64,000 bases of DNA from JACDAN01 sp963834825 (lineage in GTDB: Bacteria; Actinomycetota; Thermoleophilia; Gaiellales; Gaiellaceae), in NCBI GenBank assembly GCA_963834825.1, contig CAWICZ010000015.1, forward strand, positions 395,592 through 459,591, read 5' to 3'. The notes under the pieces are model-generated. The model did no database searches and was not told where the DNA came from. It saw nothing but the letters and a program-made list of their open reading frames with translations. Position 1 is the stretch's first letter. Each line of letters opens with the position of its first letter. Both the position numbers and the translations under genes were made by a program. Shown here one piece after another: positions 42,534-51,298 of the stretch.

Positions 42534-43637
42534 ATGCTCGGCTTCCAGCCACCCGCCGTCGGCGAGGAGGAGGTCGCCGCTGTCGCCGAGACGATCCGCT
42601 CCGGCTGGCTGACGACCGGCCCGAGGGCGGCGGAGCTCGAGCAGCGGCTCGCTGCGTACGTGGAGGCGAAGCACGTGCTCGCCGTCTCCTCCGGGACGGC
42701 GGCGCTCCACCTGTCCCTCGTCGCGCTCGGGGTCGGCCCCGGGGACGAGGTGATCACGACGCCGATCACGTGGCCGGCGACCGCGAACGTGATCGTCCAC
42801 TGCGGCGCGACACCCGTCTTCGTCGACGTGCGCGACTCGGACCTGAACATCGATCCGGCCCGCGTCGCCGAGGCCGTCACCGACCGAACCAAGGCAATCG
42901 TGCCCGTGCACCTCGCCGGACAGCCGTGCGACCTCGAGCCGCTCTGGGCCCTTGGCCTGCCTGTGGTCGAGGACGCGGCCCACGCGCTCGAGAGTGCCTA
43001 CCGCGGCCGGAAGCTCGGCGGGCTCTCCGACGCCACCTGCTTCTCGTTCTACGCGACCAAGAACCTGGCCGCCGGGGAAGGCGGGGTCGTCGCCACGAAC
43101 CGCGACGACCTGGCGGCTCGCCTCGAGGACCTTCGGCTGATGCGCCGCTCGGGCGGCTCGCTCTACGACATCGCTGTGCCCGGCTACAAGGCCAACCTCT
43201 CCGACGTTCTGGCGGCGATCGCGCTCGCCCAGCTCGACAAGCTCGCCGCCCATCGGGTGATCCGAGAGCGCCAGTTTGCGGCGTACGACGAGGGCGTGGC
43301 CGAGCTCGACGGGATCAGGCCGCTCGCCCGCAACGACCGCGACGTGCACGCGCTCCACCTCTACGTCGTGCGTATCGACGCCGAGCAGGCCGGAGGGACA
43401 CGCGACGAGTACGCCGCGCTCCTCGCCGAGGAGTTGATCGCGACGAGCATCCACTTCCTGCCGGTCCACACGCTGACCGCCTACCGCGAGCTCCTCGACC
43501 CCGTGCCGGAGCTGCCCGTCGCCGAGCGGGCCGGCGCGGAGGTGCTCTCGCTGCCGCTCTCGCCGGCGCACTCCGACGACGACATCGCCGACGCCGTCGC
43601 GGCGCTCCGCCGCGTTCACGGCCGCCTGACGGGATGA
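42534..43637 (+). CDS. DegT/DnrJ/EryC1 sugar aminotransferase
   Basis: A 367-residue PLP enzyme: FQPPAVGEEEVAAVAETIRS, GWLTTGP, AVSSGTAALHLSLVALGVGP, PITWPATANVIVHCGATP, VVEDAAHALES and PLP lysine in FYATKNLAAGEGG. Together with the RmlB-like dehydratase it should make a 4- or 3-amino-deoxysugar nucleotide. ATG 42534 is preferred over ATG 42495 because the family starts just before FxPP. Confidence 0.9.
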   Translation: MLGFQPPAVGEEEVAAVAETIRSGWLTTGPRAAELEQRLAAYVEAKHVLAVSSGTAALHLSLVALGVGPGDEVITTPITWPATANVIVHCGATPVFVDVRDSDLNIDPARVAEAVTDRTKAIVPVHLAGQPCDLEPLWALGLPVVEDAAHALESAYRGRKLGGLSDATCFSFYATKNLAAGEGGVVATNRDDLAARLEDLRLMRRSGGSLYDIAVPGYKANLSDVLAAIALAQLDKLAAHRVIRERQFAAYDEGVAELDGIRPLARNDRDVHALHLYVVRIDAEQAGGTRDEYAALLAEELIATSIHFLPVHTLTAYRELLDPVPELPVAERAGAEVLSLPLSPAHSDDDIADAVAALRRVHGRLTG

Positions 43638-44605
43638 ATCGCCGCCTCAGGGTCGCGCTGACCCTCCTCGTCACCGGGCTCGCCGCCGCCTACGTCATCT
43701 GGAAGATCGATCTGTCGCAGACCGTCGAGATCCTGGGCGACACGAAGCTGGGCTACTTCGCCGCCGCCGTCGCGATCGCGCTGGTGACGACGTGGCCGCT
43801 CGCCTTGCGCTGGAAGTGGATGCTCGACGCGAAAGGCATCCACGACCGGCTGAGCTGGCTGACCCGGGCCTACTTCGTCTCGTACGCGGCGAGCCAGGTG
43901 CTGCCGACCGCGATCGGCGGCGACGCGTCGCGCATCTACGAGACGGCGCGGCGTCATCCCGGGAACACCGGCACGATCGCCGGCTCGGTCGTGCTCGAAC
44001 GCGCGATCGGAGGCGCGGCGACGCTTCTCCTCGCCGCCATCGGTCTTGCGGTTGCAGCGGGCGAGTACGACATCAACGCCTACCTCTGGATCGAGGCGAT
44101 CTTCGTCGTCGGCACGATCGTCGGCGGCTTCCTGATCTTCTCTCGGAGTGCGCGAGGCTGGCTGCGTTGGCTCGGGCCGCTGCTGGCGCGGGTCAGGGCC
44201 GAGCGACCGATCCGGGCCCTCTACGAGGGCATGCACGGGTTCCGCGACCACATCGGGACATTGGTCGCGGTCTTCGTGCTCACGATCGGCGTCCAGGTCG
44301 CGCGGATCCTCTCGATCTGGCTGTGCGGCGAGGCGCTCGGCCTTGGCCTGTCGCCCGCTCCCTACTTCGTGCTCGGGCCGTTGCTCTTTCTCGTCATGCT
44401 CGTCCCCTTCACGATCAACGGGCTGGCCGTCCGCGAGGCGTTCTTCATCGACTTCCTGACGCGGCTCGACGTCAACGCCGATGCCGCTGCGGCCACGGGG
44501 TTCCTGTTTTTCGCGGTGACGATCGCGCTCGCGCTCCCGGGCGTCGCGATCATCGCGTGGGAGGCGATCCGCGCACCCGCCCGCCGCTCGCTGCCGCATG
44601 CCTGA
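43634..44605 (+). CDS. Lysylphosphatidylglycerol-synthase-TM / UPF0104-type membrane protein
   Basis: A 323-residue protein with about eight hydrophobic helices, LRWKWMLDAKGI, SYAASQVLPTAIGGDASRIY and GTIAGSVVLERAIGG. It lacks the aminoacyl-transfer domain of MprF. Members in glycan loci are thought to move lipid-linked intermediates, but no activity is established. ATGA overlap with the aminotransferase. Confidence 0.82.
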   Translation: MNRRLRVALTLLVTGLAAAYVIWKIDLSQTVEILGDTKLGYFAAAVAIALVTTWPLALRWKWMLDAKGIHDRLSWLTRAYFVSYAASQVLPTAIGGDASRIYETARRHPGNTGTIAGSVVLERAIGGAATLLLAAIGLAVAAGEYDINAYLWIEAIFVVGTIVGGFLIFSRSARGWLRWLGPLLARVRAERPIRALYEGMHGFRDHIGTLVAVFVLTIGVQVARILSIWLCGEALGLGLSPAPYFVLGPLLFLVMLVPFTINGLAVREAFFIDFLTRLDVNADAAAATGFLFFAVTIALALPGVAIIAWEAIRAPARRSLPHA

Positions 44606-45470
44606 CCTCGCCGTCGTCGTGGTGACGTACAACGGGCTGCCGCACGTGGAGCGGACGCTCGAGAGCGTCGCGGGGCACGAGACCGTCGTCGTCGACCACG
44701 GCTCGACCGACGGAACCTTGGACGTCGTGCGCGAGCGCTTCCCTGAGGCGAGGCTCGTCGAGCAGGCGAATCTCGGGCTGGCGGCGGGGTGGAACCGCGG
44801 CGTGCGGGAGACGTCGGCGCCGTACGTCCTCGTGCTCAACTCGGATGCGTGGCTCGTCGACGACGCCGCCGAGCGGCTCGTCGCGTTCGCGCAGCAGCGT
44901 GAGCGGGCAGGCTTCGTCGCGCCGCGGCTCCGGAATCCGGACGGCACGCTCCAGCGGTCGGTGCGCGCGTTTCCGACCTCGTGGCGGCTCGCGACGGAGT
45001 ACTTCTTCCTGCGGAAGCTGGCGCCGGGGTCGCGCCTCCTGAACGGCTTCTACGGCGGGGGCTTCGACCACGACGAGGTCCGGCAAGTCGACTTCGCCAA
45101 GGCCGCCGCCTTTCTCCTGCGCCGTGAGGCGTTCGAAGACATCGGGCCGTTCGACGAGGAGTTCTTCCTCTTCAGCGAGGAGACCGACTGGTGCTACCGG
45201 TTGCACGAGGCCGGCTGGGAGGTGCTCTTCTACCCCGGCGCGGAGGCCGTGCACGTCGGCGGCGCGAGCTGGCGTCGCGAGTCGCCGACCCTGTTCCGGG
45301 AGCAGGTGCGCGGCCATCTTCGGTTCCTGGCCAAGCACCAGGGGCCGAGGGCTGCGGCGCGCGCCCGGCGGGTGCTGCTGGCCGGGCTCCGGCTCCGTGG
45401 CTTCGTCTTCCGAGGCGACCGGGGAGCGGTCTACCGAGACACGGCGCACTGGCTGCAATCCACCCGGTGA
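44598..45470 (+). CDS. GT2 glycosyltransferase (rhamnosyltransferase-like)
   Basis: A 290-residue GT-A enzyme: VVVVTYNGLPHVERTLESVA, VVDHGSTDGT, NLGLAAGWNRGV, LNSDAWL in the DxD position, and FDEEFFLFSEETDWCYRLHE. The last motif is typical of rhamnosyl- and galactofuranosyl-type transferases. Its cytoplasmic action would extend the lipid-linked repeat. Overlaps 8 nt with the preceding gene and 4 nt with the next. Confidence 0.9.
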   Translation: MPDLAVVVVTYNGLPHVERTLESVAGHETVVVDHGSTDGTLDVVRERFPEARLVEQANLGLAAGWNRGVRETSAPYVLVLNSDAWLVDDAAERLVAFAQQRERAGFVAPRLRNPDGTLQRSVRAFPTSWRLATEYFFLRKLAPGSRLLNGFYGGGFDHDEVRQVDFAKAAAFLLRREAFEDIGPFDEEFFLFSEETDWCYRLHEAGWEVLFYPGAEAVHVGGASWRRESPTLFREQVRGHLRFLAKHQGPRAAARARRVLLAGLRLRGFVFRGDRGAVYRDTAHWLQSTR

Positions 45471-47470
45471 CGCGGCTTCCGCTCCTGCTCGCGGCGCCGC
45501 CGCTGCTCGTGGTTGCGCGCTTCCTGCCCGACGAGGGTTTCGGGCTCGCGATCCGCCTCACGCTGGCGACTCTTTGCCTGCTGCTGCCGGGGGCGCTCCT
45601 CGCTCGGGCGCTTCGGTTGCGCGGCGCCGCGGCGGCGTTCGCGCTCTCACTCGGCGTTCTCTTCCTCGGTCTCTTCGTCGTCTTCGCACTCGAGTCGTCG
45701 ATCTGGCCCGCGCTCTTGGTGCTGGTGGTCGTCGCGGCCGGCGCGGTCCCGTTCGTGCTCAGGGACGAGCTCGGCCGCCCGGGACGGCGCGAGTGGGACC
45801 TGCCGTCGCTCGGCGTCCTCGCCGCCGGCATCGCGTACGCGATTCCCGTCTGGTACTACGCGCCCGCGCTTCGCGGCGACGCGCTCTTCCATCTGGCGCG
45901 CGTGCGGAAGCTGGCGGACTTCGACGGGCTCTCACTCGACGCGGTCGCCGAGTTCGCCGACGGTGGCCCACATCCCGGCTACGCCTTCCCGCTCTGGCAT
46001 GGGTTTCTCGCGCTGGTCACGCGCCTCGCCGGCGTCGATTCGGCGGACGTCGTCCTCCACGAGGCCGCGATCCTCGTCCCGCTCGCCTTCCTGCTCGCCT
46101 TCGAGGCCGGGCGGGCGCTCTTCAACTCCGTCTGGGGTGGCGCGGCGGCCCTGGCCGGACAGGTCGCGCTGACCGGGTTCGCGCCCGGGGACGCCGGCGC
46201 ATACGACGCGCTCGAGCTGCCGGCGACTGCGGCCCGGCACCTGATCGTCCCGGCCACGCTTGCTCTCGCGTTCCTCTTCGTCCGGAAGCCGGCCGCCTCG
46301 CTCGTCCCCCCCTTGGCCGCGGCGTCGCTCGCGCTCGGGCTTGTCCACCCGACCTACGCGTTGTTCCTGTTGATCCCGCTCACCGGTTTCGCGCTCGTCA
46401 GGCTCGCTTGGACGCGCACCGACCTCGTTCCGCTGGGCGGAGCGCTGGCGTGCGTCGCGATCCCGACCGCGGCGGTGCTCTACTGGCTCGCGCCGATCGT
46501 GGAGGACACCGCCGGCCACACGCCCTCGGCGGCGGAGGTCGCCCGCGCGCTCGTGCGCTATTCGCGGGAGCTGAACGTCGAGTCGGCCGACCGGTACTCG
46601 CTGGCGCCGGAGGTCTTCGGCCGCAGCGGCGCGGTCGCCGTCGCCGCGCTGGTCTCGATCCCGCTCGCGGCGCTCGCCGCGCGGACCCGCTGGGCCGCGT
46701 ACGTGGTGGGCGGGGCGCTCCCGATCCTGCTTCTGATGTCGAGCGACCTCCTCTTCCCGCACTTCGCGGACGTCGTCTCGCTCTCGCAGGCTCGTCGCGC
46801 GGTCGGCTTCCTCCCCTTCGCGTTCGCCTTCGCGGGCGGGTGCGTCGTACTCGCCGGCCTCCTCCGCGGCGCGGCACTGCCCGTTGCGCTCGCGGCGGGA
46901 CTCTGGCTCCAGCTGTCCTACCCCGGCGACTTCGGACGCCTCGAGGACGGCGGTCCGGCGGCCGCGGCCTGGATCGCGCTCGTCGGCGGCGCCCTCGCGA
47001 TTCCGGCCGGAATCGTTCTCTCGCGCCGGTGGCGGCCGATCGAGAACCGGGGGTGGATCGCTGCCTTGGCTGCGGCGCTCTTCGTTCTCCCGGTCGCCGT
47101 GCACGGTCTGCGGGACTGGCACTCTCCCATCGGGCCGCGCCTCCCGCTGACGCCGGGCCTCGTCGACGCGCTCCGCGAGCGCGTCCCCGAGGGCGACATC
47201 GTCTTCTCCGACCTGGAGACGAGCTATCGAATCGCGGCGATGGCGCCCGTCTACGTTGCCGCCGGCCCGCCTGCCCACGTCGCTGACACCGAGGACAACC
47301 GCCCGTACGCCCGGCGCCGGGACGTGCTCCGCTTCCTGCGGACGGGCCGCCTCGAGATCCCGCGCAGCTACGGAGCCGAGTGGCTGGTCATCGACCGCCG
47401 GCGGTCGCTCCTTCGGCCGGCGCTGCCGCTCGTCTACTCCGACGACCGCTACCTGCTCTACCGGCTCTAG
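45467..47470 (+). CDS. Large polytopic membrane protein, probable GT-C glycosyltransferase
   Basis: A 667-residue protein with about 14-16 hydrophobic helices and a hydrophilic C-terminal part. The loop after the early helices (YYAPALRGDALFHLARVRKL ... LSLDAVAEF) has the acidic/His pattern of GT-C catalytic loops, and GGPHPGYAFPLWHGFLALV is a conserved-looking motif. The end (VFSDLETSYRIAAMAPVYVA) resembles extracytoplasmic domains of such enzymes. It likely uses the polyprenyl-sugar made by the 39453 product. The specific reaction is unknown. Confidence 0.7.
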   Translation: MTRLPLLLAAPPLLVVARFLPDEGFGLAIRLTLATLCLLLPGALLARALRLRGAAAAFALSLGVLFLGLFVVFALESSIWPALLVLVVVAAGAVPFVLRDELGRPGRREWDLPSLGVLAAGIAYAIPVWYYAPALRGDALFHLARVRKLADFDGLSLDAVAEFADGGPHPGYAFPLWHGFLALVTRLAGVDSADVVLHEAAILVPLAFLLAFEAGRALFNSVWGGAAALAGQVALTGFAPGDAGAYDALELPATAARHLIVPATLALAFLFVRKPAASLVPPLAAASLALGLVHPTYALFLLIPLTGFALVRLAWTRTDLVPLGGALACVAIPTAAVLYWLAPIVEDTAGHTPSAAEVARALVRYSRELNVESADRYSLAPEVFGRSGAVAVAALVSIPLAALAARTRWAAYVVGGALPILLLMSSDLLFPHFADVVSLSQARRAVGFLPFAFAFAGGCVVLAGLLRGAALPVALAAGLWLQLSYPGDFGRLEDGGPAAAAWIALVGGALAIPAGIVLSRRWRPIENRGWIAALAAALFVLPVAVHGLRDWHSPIGPRLPLTPGLVDALRERVPEGDIVFSDLETSYRIAAMAPVYVAAGPPAHVADTEDNRPYARRRDVLRFLRTGRLEIPRSYGAEWLVIDRRRSLLRPALPLVYSDDRYLLYRL

Positions 47471-47675
47471 CGGTTGTGCCGGGCCGTTTGAGGTCAGACC
47501 CCAGCGCCAAGCAGGAACGATCTGGGCGCAAAACAGGAACAAACTGTCCACCGGTCGGATAGCGCTAGCGCTGGGCCATGTCCCAGGTGGGGACAAGGGT
47601 GCGCGCGATTCGTTTCAGGGTCTGACCCCAGCTCGGACCGCCGGAATCTCCTGCCAGGCCTCTAGCCTGTCCGGC
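47471..47675. repeat. Palindrome-rich intergenic segment with REP-like motifs
   Basis: No gene is seen here. It holds GGTCAGACC (47492-47500) and GGGTCTGACCC (47618-47628), both followed by CCAGC on the plus strand, the 12-bp palindrome AGCGCTAGCGCT (47561-47572), TGTCCC with GGGACA (47579-47584, 47590-47595), and AGGAAC direct repeats. This density is unlike other gaps in the window and suggests a REP-type or degenerate mobile insertion between two glycan operons. Confidence 0.5.
47663..47668 (+). promoter_or_regulatory. Putative -10 (TAGCCT) of the downstream glycosyltransferase operon
   Basis: TAGCCT lies 7 nt before GTG 47676, the leaderless spacing seen elsewhere in the window. Confidence 0.4.
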
Positions 47676-48920
47676 GTGAAAGTGCTGCTCGCGACGCTGT
47701 ACTTCCCGCCCGCGGGCGGCGGCGGCGTCCAGCGGCCGCTCAAGTTCGCGACCCACCTCCCCGGCCTCGGAATCGAGACGCACGTGCTCGCGCCTGACGA
47801 CCCCAAGTGGGTGCACCGCGACGACGACCTCGTGGCGCCGACCCAGGCGTGGATCCACCGCGTCCGCTACGTCGGGCCTAAGGGCCGCCTGCCGGCGGAG
47901 GAGCTCCACGGCCTCCAGGGGCTGGAGCGCGCGGGGCGCAAGGCTGCGCTCACCTTCCGCCGGATGCTGGTGCCGGATGAGAACGTCAGCTGGAACGTCA
48001 CCGCCATCCCGGCCGCGATCCGGATCGTCCGCCGCGAGGGAATCGACGTCGTCATCACGACCTCGCCGCCCACCTCTGTTCATCTCATCGGTGCCGCGGT
48101 CAAGCGCGCCACGGGCGCCCACTGGATCGCCGACCTCCGCGATTCGATCATCGCGAACCCGCACCGACGCGTCGAATCCCGGCTCGTCCGCGCGAAGGAG
48201 GCCACGGGAGAGAGCGTCGCCCGGCTGGTCGCGCGCTACGCGGACGCCGTCACGGCCGTGACCGCGCCGATCGCGGACGAGTTGCGCGCGCTCGGTGCCG
48301 CTCGCGTCGAGACGATCGCGAACGGTTCGGACTTCGAGGACTTCGCCGGGCTCGAGTACACGCCGGGCGACCGCTTCCGACTCACGCACACGGGCAGCTT
48401 CTTCGGCAAACGCACTCCTCGGCCGATCCTCGAGGCGCTCGCCGGAACCGATGCGGACATCGTCGCGCGCTTCGTGGGGGACTTCCGCGCGGCCGACCGC
48501 GAGTGGGCGAGCGGGCTCGGGCTCGGCGACCGGCTCGAGCTCCATCCCTACCTCCCGCGCCGCAAGGTGTTGGAGCTCCAGCGGGACTCGGAGGCGCTCC
48601 TGCTCCTGATCCCCGAGTCCGGCGGCCGCGGGCGCGCCGTGCTCTCGGCCAAAGTGTTCGAGTACATCGCCGCGGAACGGCCGATCCTCGCCGCCGTCCC
48701 ACTGGACGGCGCCGCAGCCGACCTGGTCCGCGAAACGGCGACGGGCGTGGTCGTCGCCCCGGACGACGTCGACGGCCTCCGCGAGGCGCTTCTGCGGTTC
48801 GAGGGGGACTGGCGGGCCGGGAAGCTGAACGGGACGCCGCTCTCCCCGGACGTGCGACGACGCGTCTCCCGGGAGGCCCGTGCCGAGGAGCTCGCCGCGC
48901 TGGCGCGGAGCCTCGTGTGA
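47676..48920 (+). CDS. GT4 glycosyltransferase
   Basis: A 414-residue GT-B enzyme: VLLATLYFPPAGGGGVQRPL, VVITTSPPTSVHLIG, WIADLRDSIIANPHRR, ETIANGSDFEDF, LTHTGSFFGKRTPRPILEAL and the donor-site AKVFEYIAAERPILAAVP. This resembles the WbuB/colanic-acid branch of GT4. GTG 47676. The stop overlaps the ligase-like gene by 4 nt. Confidence 0.88.
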   Translation: MKVLLATLYFPPAGGGGVQRPLKFATHLPGLGIETHVLAPDDPKWVHRDDDLVAPTQAWIHRVRYVGPKGRLPAEELHGLQGLERAGRKAALTFRRMLVPDENVSWNVTAIPAAIRIVRREGIDVVITTSPPTSVHLIGAAVKRATGAHWIADLRDSIIANPHRRVESRLVRAKEATGESVARLVARYADAVTAVTAPIADELRALGAARVETIANGSDFEDFAGLEYTPGDRFRLTHTGSFFGKRTPRPILEALAGTDADIVARFVGDFRAADREWASGLGLGDRLELHPYLPRRKVLELQRDSEALLLLIPESGGRGRAVLSAKVFEYIAAERPILAAVPLDGAAADLVRETATGVVVAPDDVDGLREALLRFEGDWRAGKLNGTPLSPDVRRRVSREARAEELAALARSLV

Positions 48921-50236
48921 GCCGGCTCACCGCCTTCTTCTTCCTGGCGACGCTCTTCTGCCTCAGCTTCGAGAAGATCCAGTGGGAGCTCGCCGGGACG
49001 GTTGGGCTCTCGGGGATCCTCGCCGTCGTGTTCGTCGCCGCGTTTCTGGCCGAGCGGCTCGGCGAAGGTCGCCGCGGTTTCCCGCGGACCGTTGCCATCG
49101 CGCTCCTCTTCGCCCTCGCGTTCCTCGCCGTCTACCTGGCGGGCTTCTACAACATCGAGACCGAGCAGGCGGCGGCGCAGTTCGCGAAGGGTCTCGCCCG
49201 GTTTGCGATCACCTTCGCGTTCGCGGCCGCGGGGATCGCCTACCTGGCGCGGAAGCCGTACGGCTTCTACTGGCTCGCCGTCGGCGTCCTCTGTGCCGGG
49301 ATCGCCATCAACGCGGTCTACGGGATCGCCCAGCTCGGCTTCGCCGAGACCGGACGGGACCTCGACCAGACCGTGCTCGGGCCACTGCTCGGCGACGCCC
49401 GGCCGATCAACTTCTACGGCTCGGTCGAGGGCGCCGACGTCTACCGCCCGAACGCCTTGACGAACGATCCCAACCACCTCGGGATCGTCCTGCTCGTCCC
49501 GCTGCTCATCCTGACGCCGCTCTACCTGCGACTGGAGCGGGGGCATCGGCTCAAGCTCCCGCTTGCCGTCATCCTGCCGGTGCTCTTGCTCGTCGAGCTC
49601 GCGACCCTCTCGCGGAGCGGGCTGCTCGGGCTCGCCGTCGGGACGCTGATCCTGCTCGTGCCGTACCGGCGACGGTTCGTCTCCGCCTCGGTGCTCGTGC
49701 CGCTCGGGGCGCTCGCCTTGGTCCTCGGCTGGATCGTCTCGCGACGCGTCGACTTCTTCGAGACCGTCCTGCGCTCCAGGGTCGACACGCAGGCCGACTC
49801 GACGGCGGTTCACTTCCAGGTCTACGAGCTCGTCCGGCCCGCGCTCCACGGCGACCTGCTCTTCGGAGTCGGCCTGAACACCTTCTCCGTCTACTACGAG
49901 GCCGTCACGGGCCTGACGAACTGGGGCCCACACTCGTTCTACGCGGCGCTCGTGATCGAGACGGGCGTCGTCGGCGCCGCGCTCTTCGCCGCCTTCCTCT
50001 TGTGGGTCTTCCGGCGCCTGCGGGCCGGCCACCGCCTCGGGCGTGCGCTGGCCGCGGCGCGCGACCCACTCGCCGCCCGGGTGCGACCGCTCGCCTGGGG
50101 CCTGACCGCGGCGATCGCCGGCGTGATGGCGGCAAACGCCTTCTACCTGACGATGCAGCAGTCGTATTTCTACGCGCTGACGATGCTCGCGCTGGCGCTG
50201 CCGGTCGTCTTCGGTCGGCGGCTCGCGCCTCGGTGA
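48917..50236 (+). CDS. O-antigen ligase / polymerase (Wzy_C family)
   Basis: A 439-residue protein with about twelve hydrophobic helices and the large loop GSVEGADVYRPNALTNDPNH, LGIVLL, then TLSRSGLLGLAVG and FGVGLNTFSVYYEAVTG with HSFYAALVIETGVVG. These are the conserved Arg/His regions of the family. It should polymerise or ligate the glycan exported by the flippase. GTG 48917 and the following GTG both overlap by 4 nt. Confidence 0.87.
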   Translation: MSRLTAFFFLATLFCLSFEKIQWELAGTVGLSGILAVVFVAAFLAERLGEGRRGFPRTVAIALLFALAFLAVYLAGFYNIETEQAAAQFAKGLARFAITFAFAAAGIAYLARKPYGFYWLAVGVLCAGIAINAVYGIAQLGFAETGRDLDQTVLGPLLGDARPINFYGSVEGADVYRPNALTNDPNHLGIVLLVPLLILTPLYLRLERGHRLKLPLAVILPVLLLVELATLSRSGLLGLAVGTLILLVPYRRRFVSASVLVPLGALALVLGWIVSRRVDFFETVLRSRVDTQADSTAVHFQVYELVRPALHGDLLFGVGLNTFSVYYEAVTGLTNWGPHSFYAALVIETGVVGAALFAAFLLWVFRRLRAGHRLGRALAAARDPLAARVRPLAWGLTAAIAGVMAANAFYLTMQQSYFYALTMLALALPVVFGRRLAPR

Positions 50237-51298
50237 AGGTCGTCGTCCTGACGACCTCGTACCCGCGGCACGCGGACGACACCGCGGGGCGCTTCGTCGC
50301 GGATGCGGTCGAGCGGGCACGTGAGGCCGGTGTGGACATCGACGTCGTCTCTCCGGCGGGCTTTCGCCACTTCGGCATCGCCTACGGCTCGGGCGTGGTC
50401 GGCAACCTGCGGCAGGGAGCCGTGGCGATGGGCTCTGCTGCCGGCGTTCCTGGCGAGCTTCGGCGCCGCGGCGCGGCGGGCGGCCGGCGACGCCGACCTC
50501 GTCCACGCCCACTGGCTGCCGTCCGGGATCGTCGCGCTCTCGACCCGAAAGCCGTTCGTCGTTCAGCTGTGGGGCACGGACGTCGAGCTCGCTCGGCGCG
50601 CGCCGCGGCTCGCCGAGGCTGTGCTTCGCCGCGCGGAAGCGGTGATCTGCCCGTCCTCGGCGCTCGCGGGTGACGCGACTCGCCTCGGCGCGCGCCAGAT
50701 CGAGGTCGTTCCCAGCGGGGTCGACCTCCCCGAAACCGTTGGGAACGAGGCGAATCCACCGGAGGTGCTCTACGCCGGCCGGCTATCGCCGGAGAAGGGC
50801 GTCCTCGAGCTGATGGAGGCAGCGGAGGGGATGAACCTCGTCGTCGCGGGGGACGGCCCGCTGCGGGACCGGGTTCCGCAGGCGCTCGGCTTCGTCCCGC
50901 CGGCCGAGCTCGACCGGCTGTACGCGCGCGCGGCAGTCGTCGCGTGCCCTTCGCACCGAGAAGGCTTCGGCGTCGCCTGCCTCGAGGCGATGGCCCACGG
51001 CCGGCCGGTGGTCGCGAGCGGCGTCGGCGGCCTGCTCGACCTGGTCGTGAACGGCGAGACGGGGATTCTCGTCGAGCCCGGGAACGTCCAGGCCCTGCGT
51101 GCGGCGCTCGAGCGCCTCCTCTCAGATCCGCGGTTGCGGCGGCGGATGGGCGACGCCGGCCGGCGGCGGGCGGCCGAGCACTTCTCGTGGCCTCGCGTGA
51201 CGCGAAAGACGCTGGACGTCTACGCCCGGTACGCGGGGAAGAAGTCCGGCCTCGGTGGCTCGGGCTCCTCGGCGCGGCGGGCGGCGAGCGCGCCGTAG
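50233..51298 (+). CDS. GT4 glycosyltransferase (frameshifted near 50413)
   Basis: The N-terminal frame is VVVLTTSYPRHADDTAGRFV ... FGIAYGSGVVGNL. One surplus base near 50413 shifts to the frame REPWRWALLPAFLASFGAAA, which continues with DLVHAHWLPSGIVAL, VVQLWGTDVE, VVPSGVDLPE, VLYAGRLSPEKGVLELMEA and HREGFGVACLEAMAHGRPVV. All GT4 elements are present once corrected (about 354 residues). The C-terminal 79 nt overlap the convergent fusion gene. Confidence 0.85.
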
